From: Pseudomonas massiliensis | GTDB lineage: Bacteria; Pseudomonadota; Gammaproteobacteria; Pseudomonadales; Pseudomonadaceae | Assembly (NCBI RefSeq): GCF_000826105.1 | Contig: NZ_CCYK01000007.1 | Location: 1,178,001-1,242,000 of the forward strand | Length of the DNA stretch: 64,000 bases | Direction of reading: 5' to 3' | Part shown: piece by piece, positions 9,429-18,117 of the stretch | Layout: the number at the start of each line of letters is the position of its first letter | How positions within the stretch are numbered: the first letter of the stretch is position 1 | Position numbers and translations under genes: made by a program | Notes under the pieces: model-generated | The model's database searches: none | What the model was told of the DNA's origin: nothing | Seen by the model: the letters and a program-made list of their open reading frames with translations, nothing else

Positions 9429-10198
9429 CAAGAACCATGCTGCGTGCCTTGCTACTGTTTGTCCTCGCCGCCACGATTCCGAGCGGGTTGGCCTGGGCTG
9501 CCGGTGAGATCGAGGTGGTCACTGAAGAACTGCCGCCGTACAACATGACGGTAGGCGGCAAGATCAGCGGCTTCAGTACCGAGATCGTCCAGGCGGTGAT
9601 GAAGGAAACCGGCGTCGAGGCGCCCATCCAGGTGATGCCCTGGGCCCGTGCCTATGACCGTGCCTTGTCGGTGCCTAACGTGTTGATCTACTCCATCGCC
9701 CGTACCCCCGAGCGCGAGCCCCTGTTCCAGTGGATCGGCCCCATCGGGCCGACCAACTGGTACCTGTACAGCCTCTCCGAACGGCCGGTGAAGCTCGACA
9801 GCCTGGAAGACGCCCGGGGGCGGCAGATCGCCACGGTCAACATGGATGTGGGCCAGCAGTATCTGCTTGGCAAGGGCTTCAAGATGAACTCGGAGCTGCA
9901 GTCGACCAACCGCTATGAAAACAATTTCCACATGCTCAAGGTCGAGCATGTGGAGTTGTGGATTTCCAACGAGCTCAACGCGATCTACCTGACCCGGCGC
10001 AACGGTGAGGACCCGGCCAAGGTGCTGGTAAAGTCCTTGCCCTTGCCGGAGCTGAGCAGCCCTGACGGCCTGAGCATGGCCTTCAGTCGAGGCACCTCAC
10101 CGGAGCTGCTGGAGCGGTTCCGGCGTGGCTTGCAGACGATCAAGAGCAACGGTACCTATGAAGCCATCATGCGGCGCTGGCTGGGCAAGCCGCATTGA
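9425..10198 (+). CDS. Family-3 type periplasmic solute-binding protein
   Basis: 257 residues. A signal peptide ends GLAWA. The mature part reads EIEVVTEELPPYNM with SGFSTEIVQAVMKETG, the standard opening of amino-acid-type (SBP_bac_3) binding proteins. Family length is normal. No permease or ATPase adjoins it. The start codon overlaps the stop of the CHASE4-GGDEF-EAL gene (ATGA), so the two are made together. I infer that it could present a ligand to the periplasmic sensor domain. A role in an unlinked ABC transporter is the alternative. Confidence 0.85.
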   Translation: MTRTMLRALLLFVLAATIPSGLAWAAGEIEVVTEELPPYNMTVGGKISGFSTEIVQAVMKETGVEAPIQVMPWARAYDRALSVPNVLIYSIARTPEREPLFQWIGPIGPTNWYLYSLSERPVKLDSLEDARGRQIATVNMDVGQQYLLGKGFKMNSELQSTNRYENNFHMLKVEHVELWISNELNAIYLTRRNGEDPAKVLVKSLPLPELSSPDGLSMAFSRGTSPELLERFRRGLQTIKSNGTYEAIMRRWLGKPH

Positions 10199-10210
10199 CC
10201 GACGGGCGCG

Positions 10211-11581
10211 CTAGGCCAGATACCACCAGAGCAACGACGTGCCGACCAGGCCCACCACTGAAACGATGGTCTGCAATACGGACCACACCCAGAGGGTTTG
10301 CTTGAGTTGCAGGCCAAAGTACTCACGGACCATCCAGAAGCCGGCGTCGTTCACATGGCAGAAGAACACCGAGCCCGCACCTATGGCCAATGCCACCAGT
10401 GAGCTTTGGGTAGCCGCCAGGCCAGCCATCATGGGCGCCAGGATGCCCGCTGTAGTGGTGGTGGCTACCGTGGCCGAGCCGGTGGCCTGGCGCAGGGCCA
10501 CGGCGATCAGCCAGGCTAGCAGCAGGTAGGGCAAGTGGGCGCTTTCGGCCGCCTTGCTGATGGTCTGGCTGACCCCCGCTTCGAGCAGGGTCTGCTTCAG
10601 CCCGCCGCCAGCGCCGATGGTCAACAACAACGCCGCGATGGGGGCCAGGCTTTTGCGCAGCGTCTGCCCCACCCGCTCGCGGGCCATGCCGTTGGCCCAG
10701 CCGAGCAGGGCGACCGCGGCCAGTACGGCCAGGCCCAGCGCGACCAGGGGCTCGCCAAGGAACTTGAGCACCACGCCCAGGGTGCTGTCCACAGGCAGGC
10801 CTACCTTGGCCAAGGTGCTGCCGAGCATCAGCGCCACAGGCAGGAGAATGATCGCCAGGGAAGCGAGGAAGCTGGGCCGCCGCTCGGCCTCAGGGCGGGC
10901 GCTGAACAGCTCACCCAGCTCGGCGGGAATAGCCACGTCGAGGCGCCGCGACAGCCATCGCCCGTACAAAGGTCCGGCAAGGATAACAGCCGGCACTGCC
11001 AGGATCAGCCCCAGTAGCATGGTCAGGCCCAGATCAGCGTGGAGGGCGCCTACCGCAATGAGCGGTCCCGGATGCGGAGGCATCAGCGCGTGCAGGGTGG
11101 TCATGCCGGCCAGGGCGGGAATCGCGATTTTCAGCAACGGTTGGCCGGATTGGCGCGCCATCACGAAGATGATCGGGACCATCATCACCAGGCCAACCTC
11201 GAAGAACAATGGAAGGCCGATGATCATCGCTACCAGCGCCATGACCCACGGCAGGCTGCGGCCCTTGCCCAGTCCCAGCAAGGTGCTGGCGATTCGGTCC
11301 GCCGCGCCGGATTCGGCCATGAGCGCGCCCAGCATGGCGCCCAGGGCGATGATGATGCCCGCTTCGCCGAGCAAGCCTCCGGCGCCCTTGCTGAAGGCCT
11401 TGGCGACTTCTTCCGGAGCCAGGCCAGCGCCGATGCCAGCGATGAAGGTGCCCACCAGGATGGACAGGAACGGCGGCAGGCGCAACCCACTGATCAACAC
11501 AACGATGCTGGCGATGGCCAGTGCACAACAGGCCAGCAGGCGGGTGTCATGGGCCAGCCAGGCCACTGGGGTCAGGTCCAC
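10211..11581 (-). CDS. GntP-family gluconate:H+ symporter
   Basis: 456 residues and about 12-14 membrane segments. Family features include the GAGGLLGEAG and MPPHPGPLIAVGALHADLG segments and a C-terminal HVNDAGFWMVREYF motif, all typical of GntP/GntT permeases. GTG 11581 is the start; AGGAG lies seven bases upstream. It imports gluconate or a related sugar acid. The perfect dyad at 11616-11632 is likely its operator. No gluconate kinase or GntR gene is adjacent. The gluconate-type dehydrogenase operon lies 22 kb away. Confidence 0.92.
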   Translation of the reverse strand: MDLTPVAWLAHDTRLLACCALAIASIVVLISGLRLPPFLSILVGTFIAGIGAGLAPEEVAKAFSKGAGGLLGEAGIIIALGAMLGALMAESGAADRIASTLLGLGKGRSLPWVMALVAMIIGLPLFFEVGLVMMVPIIFVMARQSGQPLLKIAIPALAGMTTLHALMPPHPGPLIAVGALHADLGLTMLLGLILAVPAVILAGPLYGRWLSRRLDVAIPAELGELFSARPEAERRPSFLASLAIILLPVALMLGSTLAKVGLPVDSTLGVVLKFLGEPLVALGLAVLAAVALLGWANGMARERVGQTLRKSLAPIAALLLTIGAGGGLKQTLLEAGVSQTISKAAESAHLPYLLLAWLIAVALRQATGSATVATTTTAGILAPMMAGLAATQSSLVALAIGAGSVFFCHVNDAGFWMVREYFGLQLKQTLWVWSVLQTIVSVVGLVGTSLLWWYLA

Positions 11582-11615
11582 GGGGGTACTCCTTTGTTAT
11601 TGGTGTGAATACCGG

Positions 11616-11632
11616 TGCAACAAATTGTTGCA
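11616..11632. promoter_or_regulatory. 17-bp operator-like dyad upstream of GntP gene
   Basis: TGCAACAA-A-TTGTTGCA is a perfect inverted repeat (8-bp arms, single central A), about 35 bases upstream of the permease GTG. Length and symmetry suit a LacI- or GntR-type repressor. The regulator is not in the window. Confidence 0.5.
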
Positions 11633-11791
11633 AACTCACTACGGTAGACCCGCCAGGCTTTCAAGGAGCTTTCAATCTGCTTCGCACAGAAGGGTTTCAT
11701 ATGAAGACTTGCTCAGGCTGCAAGGCGCGGCAAGCTCAACAGCAGGGAGCCCCCGCACGGAGCGAGCGGGGACTGGTGCAGCGGGGACGGA

Positions 11792-12763
11792 TCAGCGTTT
11801 CTGAAACTGGTAGAAGAGGTTGGGTTCGCTGACCACGTAAAGGTTGCCGTCCTTGTCCATGGTCAAGCCTTCAGCCTGGGGGGCGTCCTGCTGCAGGCCG
11901 CCCAGGTTGGATCGCAGCGAGCGGATACTGACGAAACGTCCCTGTTCGTCGAGTTCGGTAATGTTCATCGACTGGTCGCTGAGCAGCAGCAGGTGGCCGG
12001 TGCGCGGGTCGTAATAGCCGTCCGAGAGGTCGCGCCCGTAGCGTCCGCGTTCCACCCAGGCGGTAAGGTCGGTCACGGTGAGGTTCAGCGGGCCTTGGAT
12101 CGATCGCAGCATGCCGGATACCGAATACAGTTGTTGAGGGTCCCGTTCCTTGATGGCGAACAGGCGGTCATTGCGTGTGTCGTAGGTCACCCCCTCGAAA
12201 CCTTTGTTGTTGTGGCTCAGGCCCAGGGCGAGGGTTATTGATTGGGCACTGCTCGCCAGAATGGCCTGCTCTCGCGGCGGCAAGGTGATCACATCCAGCC
12301 GCTGCTGGTCTTCGTCGGCGATGGCCACCCGATTGCCCCCCAGGTAGGTGAGGCCTTCCGTATCTTCGAAACCCACAAGAGGATAGCGAGCCTCCAGGTC
12401 CCCCTCCTTATTCATCACCAGCAGCTCCATGGGCATATTGGTGATGGCCAGCAGCCGATCGTGGTCGTAGTCATAGGTAATCCCCGAGAGGTTGCGCAGG
12501 CCCGGCGCTATGGGCTTGGCATCGATGGTCACCCGGTAGCCAGGCAGCCAGACGTTGCGGCCCGGCGCGGTGTCGCCTGTCCGATAGTTCTGCCAATGCG
12601 CCTGCAGTTGTTCGACCAGGCACAGGCGATAGGCTTGCACGCAGAGCCCGGCAACCAGAGCGAGCAATGCCAGTGGGCCGAGGCTGCGCAGGCGAACGCG
12701 CAGCCGGCGCCTCTGTCGTGGATGGGCACGCAAGCGGTCCTGCGTCAGGGTCTGAGTGGTCAT
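11792..12763 (-). CDS. SdiA-regulated (YjiK-type) beta-propeller-like protein
   Basis: 323 residues from ATG 12763 with GGAG upstream. A basic N-terminus and one hydrophobic segment (~29-49) anchor it in the inner membrane. The rest is periplasmic and shows repeated propeller-like strands (LSGITYDYDHDRLLAITN, FEGVTYDTRNDRLFAIKE, GYYDPRTGHLLLLSDQS). This matches the SdiA-regulated family, whose role is unknown. It lies 48 bases after the ArnT-like gene on the same strand and is probably the last gene of that envelope operon. Confidence 0.85.
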   Translation of the reverse strand: MTTQTLTQDRLRAHPRQRRRLRVRLRSLGPLALLALVAGLCVQAYRLCLVEQLQAHWQNYRTGDTAPGRNVWLPGYRVTIDAKPIAPGLRNLSGITYDYDHDRLLAITNMPMELLVMNKEGDLEARYPLVGFEDTEGLTYLGGNRVAIADEDQQRLDVITLPPREQAILASSAQSITLALGLSHNNKGFEGVTYDTRNDRLFAIKERDPQQLYSVSGMLRSIQGPLNLTVTDLTAWVERGRYGRDLSDGYYDPRTGHLLLLSDQSMNITELDEQGRFVSIRSLRSNLGGLQQDAPQAEGLTMDKDGNLYVVSEPNLFYQFQKR

Positions 12764-12811
12764 GGCGTTGTCTCCAGGGTGCGACTCAAGGGAAGGAAAG
12801 GGTGGCGCCGG

Positions 12812-14335
12812 CTACCCGGTGGGCGCCGTCCAATGGAAGCGGTACACGGTGCTGGGCGGTGTCGAGCGGCAGCGGCCGTTGTCCGCCGTGCCGTTGACCA
12901 GGTACCAGCTGGCCCGTGAGGTCTGCCCCAGGAGCCTGGCCTGATCGGCGTGGAAACAGCGGTTCAGGCTGGCCTTCGGCACCAGGGCGAAGGCCGTGGG
13001 GTGGGTTTGCAGCCAGCTGGCCGCGTTTTCCACGGACGAACCCCGGCTGAAGCCGAAGTGAACGATGGGCTGGCGGGCGAATAGCCAGTGCCCCTCACGC
13101 CAGTCCACCAGCACCAGGTCGGCGCCGGCGCTGGCTTCGGCGGCTTCGCTCATCAGGGCGGCATGAGGATTGGAGCCTTCGCGAAGCGGCTCGACAAAAC
13201 CCCGGACGAACCAGAGGCCGAACCACAGCACAGAGAGGGCAATGAAGGCTTGCCGACCACGAGGGCGACCGCTGAACCAACGGCCCAGCAGCCATGGAAC
13301 GAGCGGGGCGGCTACCAGCGCCAGGGCAGGCAGCGCTGGGTAGATATAGATCTTGCGCTTGCCAGTGCTGAGGCAGAAGAACAGCACTACCAGGCAGGCC
13401 CAGCCCAATAGCAGCAGCACCCGCGCGTCGCCCTTGCGCAATTGTCGATACCAGGCCGGTACCAGCCACGGCAAGGCGAGCACCAGGGGCAGCCAGTACT
13501 GGGGAATGACCTTGACGAAGAAGTACCAGAAGGGCTCGCGGTGATCCCAGGCATCGGTGTATCGGCTGGCGGTCTGGCGCAGGAGGATATCCTGCAGATA
13601 GGCCAGTTCGGCCGCCCCGCCTCGCTGGGCGATGGCCACCAGCAACGGCAGTAGCCAGAGGGCGCAGGCGGCGAGGGTGATACAGGCGCCCAGCCACCAG
13701 CGGCGCGCTTGCCCCGGCAGGCTGACGACCCCAGGCCAGCCTCGGCGTACCGCGTAGGCATAAGGCAGCAGCATCAACGCCGGCACGAAGCCGACGCCCT
13801 TGCTGATGATCCCCAGGCCCATGGCGGCGCAGCCCAGGTAGAACCACCCCCAGGCCGGCCCCTGCAGCAGGTGGCGTACCAGCCCGTAGAGGCCGAGGGC
13901 GACCCAGAGGCAGAGAAAGCTGTCGATCTGGCCAACCCGCAGGATGCTGTAGGTCTGATAGGTGCCCAGGAACAGAAGCGCGGCGATGCGGCCGATGCGT
14001 CTGTTCCACAGGCGCTGACCAAGGTCATGCAGAACCGCCGTGGTCACCGCCGCGGAAAGCAGGCCGGGCAGGTAGAGGGCGACCCTGGGCGAGCCGGTCA
14101 ACCAGCTGAAGAAGGCTACCGTCCACATGAACAACGGCGGCTTGTCGCCGTAGATTTCCCCAGCGCGGTGGGGAATGAACCAGGTGCCGCTTTGCAGCAT
14201 CTCCAGGGCAACCCCGAGAAAGCGTTCCTCATCCACGTTCAGCGGCTGGCGCCAGCCCAGGCCCGCGCCTACCAGCAGCAGGGCAAGGCCTGCCAGAGCC
14301 AGGCGTTCCAGAGCGGCAGACTTCAGTTGCGGCAC
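12812..14335 (-). CDS. ArnT-like GT-C glycosyltransferase
   Basis: 507 residues. The first periplasmic loop carries NVDEERFLG and then GEIYGDKPPLFMW, hallmarks of the ArnT/PMT (GT83) family. About 11-12 membrane helices and a C-terminal soluble part follow. Family members move a sugar from undecaprenyl phosphate onto lipid A or core. The start is GTG 14335, three bases after the preceding stop. Since ArnA, ArnB and ArnD are absent while Ugd and an epimerase are present, the donor is more likely an undecaprenyl-phosphate hexuronic acid than aminoarabinose (inference). Confidence 0.88.
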   Translation of the reverse strand: MPQLKSAALERLALAGLALLLVGAGLGWRQPLNVDEERFLGVALEMLQSGTWFIPHRAGEIYGDKPPLFMWTVAFFSWLTGSPRVALYLPGLLSAAVTTAVLHDLGQRLWNRRIGRIAALLFLGTYQTYSILRVGQIDSFLCLWVALGLYGLVRHLLQGPAWGWFYLGCAAMGLGIISKGVGFVPALMLLPYAYAVRRGWPGVVSLPGQARRWWLGACITLAACALWLLPLLVAIAQRGGAAELAYLQDILLRQTASRYTDAWDHREPFWYFFVKVIPQYWLPLVLALPWLVPAWYRQLRKGDARVLLLLGWACLVVLFFCLSTGKRKIYIYPALPALALVAAPLVPWLLGRWFSGRPRGRQAFIALSVLWFGLWFVRGFVEPLREGSNPHAALMSEAAEASAGADLVLVDWREGHWLFARQPIVHFGFSRGSSVENAASWLQTHPTAFALVPKASLNRCFHADQARLLGQTSRASWYLVNGTADNGRCRSTPPSTVYRFHWTAPTG

Positions 14336-14338
14336 CTT

Positions 14339-14617
14339 TCAGTGCTCCGCCGTCTTGTGCCGGGCAATCAGCTGCAGGTTGCGCAGGTACACCAGAAAGC
14401 CGAAGGCCTGGCCGATGATGAATACCGGGTCCTGGCGGTAGATGGCGTAGATCAGCAACAGCGCGCTGCCCAGCATGCTCAGGTACCAGAAGCCGACCGG
14501 GATCACGCTACGTTTCTTGAACTCACTGTACAGCCACTGCAAGACGAACCTGCCGGTGAACACGGCCTGGCCCGCGAAGCCGATGCACAGCCATAGGGTT
14601 TCCCGGGTCAGCGTCAT
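14339..14617 (-). CDS. LAB_N-type small membrane protein
   Basis: 92 residues with three hydrophobic helices. FAGQAVFTGRFVLQWLYSE and PVGFWYLSMLGSALLLIYAI are the signature of the lipid-A-disaccharide synthase N-terminal (LAB_N) domain, here as a free-standing protein. Start ATG 14617 overlaps the preceding stop as ATGA. In such operons it sits between the polyprenyl-phosphate sugar synthase and the ArnT-like transferase. A helper role in making or flipping the lipid-linked sugar is inferred, not shown. Confidence 0.87.
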   Translation of the reverse strand: MTLTRETLWLCIGFAGQAVFTGRFVLQWLYSEFKKRSVIPVGFWYLSMLGSALLLIYAIYRQDPVFIIGQAFGFLVYLRNLQLIARHKTAEH

Positions 14618-15396
14618 GAGGCGATTTCCTGGGGCGCTCCGTCCAGGCGGGTGCGGCGTATCAGCCACCACACGCCGACCAGGTCCAGCAGGCCCACCAG
14701 GGCCCGATCCAGGTTGCCATAGTTGGAGACGCCCGCCTGGCGCGGCCGGTGATTGACTGGATGCACGCACATCAGCGCGTGGTGGCGACGCACCAGGGCG
14801 GGAATGAACCGATGCATGTGGTCGAAGTAGGGCAGGCGCAGGAAGGTGGCCCGTTCGATCAGCTTCAGGCCGCAGCCGGTGTCCGGGGTGCCATCCTTGA
14901 GCAAGCGACCGCGCAGTCCATTGGCGAAGCGCGAGGCCCAGCGCTTGCTCAGGCTGTCGCGCCGGTTGATCCGGTGCCCGGCCACCAGCTTCAGCCCTCC
15001 GGCCAGTCCTTCGCTGCCACGTACCCGCTCGAGCATGCCAGGGATGTCGGCCGGGTCGTTCTGGCCGTCGCCGTCCAGGGTTACCAGCCAGGCGCCCTGG
15101 GCAGCCTGGGCGCCATGCCAGATGGCGGTACTTTGCCCCAGCGAGCGCGGGTGACGCAGCACCCGCAGTTGCGGGAAACCCTGGGCTTTCAAGTACTGCA
15201 GGGCGGCCAGGGTATGATCCGTGCTGCCGTCGTCGATCACCAGCACTTCGTAGTCTTCGTCAGCCAGGGCCGCGCGGACCTCTGTCAGCAAACCGGGGAG
15301 GTTGTCTTCTTCGTTCTTGGCCGGGATCAGCACCGAGAGGTAAACCCGCCCGAGCGCCGGAGCGGGATGAAGAGGTACTACATTGACGGGGTTCAT
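14614..15396 (-). CDS. GT2 polyprenyl-phosphate sugar synthase (ArnC/DPM-like)
   Basis: 260 residues from ATG 15396, which overlaps the preceding stop (ATGA). The GT-A fold is clear: LSVLIPAKNEEDNLPGLL, VIDDGSTD and the metal-binding LDGDGQND. The C-terminus lacks the two membrane helices of ArnC and resembles dolichol-phosphate-mannose-synthase-type enzymes. It probably transfers a uronic acid from a UDP-sugar to undecaprenyl phosphate on the cytoplasmic face, feeding the ArnT-like enzyme. Confidence 0.88.
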   Translation of the reverse strand: MNPVNVVPLHPAPALGRVYLSVLIPAKNEEDNLPGLLTEVRAALADEDYEVLVIDDGSTDHTLAALQYLKAQGFPQLRVLRHPRSLGQSTAIWHGAQAAQGAWLVTLDGDGQNDPADIPGMLERVRGSEGLAGGLKLVAGHRINRRDSLSKRWASRFANGLRGRLLKDGTPDTGCGLKLIERATFLRLPYFDHMHRFIPALVRRHHALMCVHPVNHRPRQAGVSNYGNLDRALVGLLDLVGVWWLIRRTRLDGAPQEIAS

Positions 15397-16367
15397 AGTC
15401 GATGAAACTCCTTGTACCAAGCCACGAAGGCAGCCACGCCTTGCTCGATCGTTACCTTGGGCGAGTAGCCGATCCACTCGGCCAGGGCACCGATGTCCGC
15501 CCAGGTGCTCGGTACGTCGCCAGGCTGCATGGGCAGGTGGTTACGCACGGCTTTCACCCCCAGCGCCTGCTCCAGGCACTCAATGAAGGCAGTGAGCGGG
15601 ACAGGCGCGCCGCGGCCGATGTTGAACAGTTGGCAGGGCGGGCAGCCGGGAACGGGCACTGGCGGGCGCAGGCGTAGCCGTACCAGGCTTTCGACGATGT
15701 CGTCGATGTAGGTGAAGTCCCGCGCCATATCGCCTTGGTTGTAGACAGCGATAGGCTCCCCGGCCAGCATGGCGCGGGTGAAGCGGTACAGGGCCATGTC
15801 CGGCCGGCCCCAGGGGCCGTAGACGGTAAAAAAGCGTAGGCCCGTGGCTGCAACGCCGAACAAGTGCGCGTAGCTGTGCGCCATGAGTTCATTGGCGCGC
15901 TTGCTGGCGGCATAGAGCGATACGGGTTGCTCGACCGGATCCTGCACCGAGAAGGGCAGCTTGCTGTTGGCGCCATATACCGAACTGCTGGAAGCGTAGA
16001 TCAGGTGCCGCACCGGATGCTGGCGGCAGGCTTCCAGCACATTGAGAAAGCCGACCAGGTTGGCCTGGGCATAGGTATCCGGCGCTTCCAGTGAATACCG
16101 CACCCCGGCCTGGGCGGCCAGGTGGATGACTTCGGTGAAGGCATATTCCTGGAACAGCGCCAGCAGATCGGCCTTGTCCACGATGTCCAGGGGCGCGAAG
16201 GCGAACCGGGGGAGTGCCTCGAGCTTTTCCAGTCGAGCCCGCTTGAGTTTCACGCTGTAATAGGCGTTAAGGTTGTCCACGCCGACCACCGGCACGCCCA
16301 GGTGGCACAAACGCTGCGCCACATGGAAGCCTATGAAGCCGGCGGCGCCGGTGACCAGTACCGTCAT
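15393..16367 (-). CDS. NAD-dependent epimerase, UDP-glucuronate 4-epimerase-like
   Basis: 324 residues, an extended short-chain dehydrogenase. The NAD site TGAAGFIGFHV is at 6-16, the catalytic Ser-rich strand is YASSSSVYG (124-132), and the YAASK catalytic pair is Y152/K156. The YYSVKLKRARL segment and RFFTVYGPWGRPDMALYRF are typical of UDP-GlcA 4-epimerases that give UDP-galacturonate. Both ends overlap neighbours as ATGA. Placement straight after ugd supports UDP-GlcA as substrate. Confidence 0.9.
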   Translation of the reverse strand: MTVLVTGAAGFIGFHVAQRLCHLGVPVVGVDNLNAYYSVKLKRARLEKLEALPRFAFAPLDIVDKADLLALFQEYAFTEVIHLAAQAGVRYSLEAPDTYAQANLVGFLNVLEACRQHPVRHLIYASSSSVYGANSKLPFSVQDPVEQPVSLYAASKRANELMAHSYAHLFGVAATGLRFFTVYGPWGRPDMALYRFTRAMLAGEPIAVYNQGDMARDFTYIDDIVESLVRLRLRPPVPVPGCPPCQLFNIGRGAPVPLTAFIECLEQALGVKAVRNHLPMQPGDVPSTWADIGALAEWIGYSPKVTIEQGVAAFVAWYKEFHRL

Positions 16368-17692
16368 GCCTGGGCGACCTGGCCGCGGCCGATGCCGTAA
16401 TAGGCAAGCCCGGCTGCCTGCAAATGGTCAGGCTCGAACAGGTTGCGGCCATCGAACACTACCCGGTCCGTCAGGTGTTCGCTCAGTTGGTTAAGCTCGA
16501 GCACGCGGTAATCCTCCCACTCGGTGACAATCACCAGGGCGTCGGCTCCGCACAAGGCATCGACCTTGCTGGCCACCAGTTTCAGATCCGTGCGTTCGCC
16601 GTAGAGGCGGAAGATTTCGCCCATGGCCTGGGGGTCGTGGGCTCGAACCTGGGCGCCGGCCTGCCAGAGTGACTCAAGCAATACCCGGCTGGAGGCCTCG
16701 CGGATGTCGTCGGTATTGGGCTTGAACGCCAGGCCCCAGAGGGCGAAGGTCTTGCCGCTCAGGGAACCCTGGTAATGCTCGCGGATCTTGTCGAACAACC
16801 GATGTTTCTGGCGCTGGTTCACGGCCGCCACCGCGCTCAGCAACTGAGCGTCGAAGCCGGACGCCTCCGCGGCGTTACGCAAGGCTTGCAGGTCTTTCGG
16901 GAAACAGGAACCGCCAAAGCCGCACCCGGGGTAGATGAAGTCGTAGCCGATGCGCGAATCCGAACCGATGCCGCGGCGGACCATCTCGATGTCCGCGCCC
17001 AGATGCTCGGCCAGGTTGGCCATTTCGTTGATGAAGGAAATGCGCGTGGCCAGCATGCAGTTGGCCGCGTACTTGGTCATCTCGGCGCTGCGGGCATCCA
17101 TCACCATCAGCTTGTCGCGGTTGCGGCTGAAAGGTAGGTACAGCTCGCGCAACAGGGCGAGATCTTGCGGGCGTGCTCCGCCGATGATGATGCGCTCCGG
17201 GCGCATGCAGTCATCCACGGCCGAGCCTTCCTTGAGGAACTCCGGGTTGCTGACCACATGGATATCCGCGGTCGCCCCGCCCGATTCGGCCACCCGTTGG
17301 CGTAGCCTGTCCACGGTGCCCACGGGGGCGGTGGATTTGTTTACCACCAGGCGTGGCCCCGTGGCATGGCGGACGACGCTGTCGATCACCGCCAAAACCT
17401 GACGCAGGTCCGCGCTGCCATCGGCCAGGGCGGGCGTACCGACCGCGATGAAGATGATCTCTGCGTAGGCCGTGGCTTGGGCGGCGTCGGTGGTAAAACG
17501 CAATTGACCACTGGCAAGGTTTCGGTCGAGCAGGGCTTCCAGGCCAGGTTCGAACAATGGGCAATGGCCACGATTCAGCGAGGCTACCCGGGAGGCATCC
17601 ACGTCCACGCAGCACACCGAGTGGCCCACCTGGGCGAGGCAGGCCGCTTGGACAAGGCCTACGTAACCTGTTCCGAATACCGTCACGTTCAT
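16364..17692 (-). CDS. ugd: UDP-glucose 6-dehydrogenase
   Basis: 442 residues, normal for the family. The NAD-binding FGTGYVGLV is at 6-14, EFLKEGSA is at ~151-158, and the catalytic cysteine lies in GFGGSCFPKDL (C263). It oxidises UDP-glucose to UDP-glucuronate with two NAD+. First gene of the minus-strand envelope operon, whose next three genes are each joined by ATGA overlaps. Its promoter must lie in the 425-base region before 18118. Confidence 0.96.
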   Translation of the reverse strand: MNVTVFGTGYVGLVQAACLAQVGHSVCCVDVDASRVASLNRGHCPLFEPGLEALLDRNLASGQLRFTTDAAQATAYAEIIFIAVGTPALADGSADLRQVLAVIDSVVRHATGPRLVVNKSTAPVGTVDRLRQRVAESGGATADIHVVSNPEFLKEGSAVDDCMRPERIIIGGARPQDLALLRELYLPFSRNRDKLMVMDARSAEMTKYAANCMLATRISFINEMANLAEHLGADIEMVRRGIGSDSRIGYDFIYPGCGFGGSCFPKDLQALRNAAEASGFDAQLLSAVAAVNQRQKHRLFDKIREHYQGSLSGKTFALWGLAFKPNTDDIREASSRVLLESLWQAGAQVRAHDPQAMGEIFRLYGERTDLKLVASKVDALCGADALVIVTEWEDYRVLELNQLSEHLTDRVVFDGRNLFEPDHLQAAGLAYYGIGRGQVAQA

Positions 17693-18117
17693 TCACCAGT
17701 CCCTGGGCTTGCCGCGCGTATGCACTGATGGCCGGGACATTGGCAGTGGCAGGTCACAGCTTCATGAACGATGTATTGCAAAATGACGACGGCAGGACCT
17801 GCCTGATGCGCTTATCGGCGGTTTTTACTGGCCTCACGGCGTCTGTCAGGCGAGCCCAACGATTTGGGCCATGACAGTTCCCGTCAGGAAGCAGGATCTG
17901 TTTGCAACATCCAGTTACAAGCTGTCGTGTCGGGGCAATATTTTGGCAACGAGCCCGCAACAAAATTTTCACACCAACCTTAATAACCTCCGGCTCAAAG
18001 TTCTTATCAGCGGGTTGCTGCAGTTGCTCAGTCTGGATGCATAGTGTCTTGCGCGTGTCGCCGCTGAAACATTAACGCTAGCCAATATTGGCTCAGCCAT
18101 TGGAAGTCGAGCATCAG
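17693..18117. other. Divergent intergenic region (ugd / glycosyltransferase)
   Basis: 425 bases without a supported gene. It is AT-richer than its surroundings near 17940-18000 (ATATTTTGGCAACG, CAAAATTTTCACA) and must carry the promoters of the ugd operon and the plus-strand glycosyltransferase. I could not assign -35/-10 boxes with confidence. Confidence 0.5.
18080..18093. promoter_or_regulatory. 14-bp perfect palindrome before glycosyltransferase
   Basis: AGCCAATATTGGCT is a perfect palindrome ending 24 bases before ATG 18118. The position suits a repressor operator or the untranslated leader of the gene. Confidence 0.35.

Noticed and set aside
11700..11832. Small plus-strand frame starting MKTCSGCKARQ
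   Set aside because: The CxxC is suggestive, but the rest is low-complexity and it overlaps the 3' end of the opposite gene; no ribosome site was found.
11792..17692. Standard arn operon for aminoarabinose
   Set aside because: The aminotransferase, formyltransferase/decarboxylase and deformylase genes are absent; an epimerase stands in their place.
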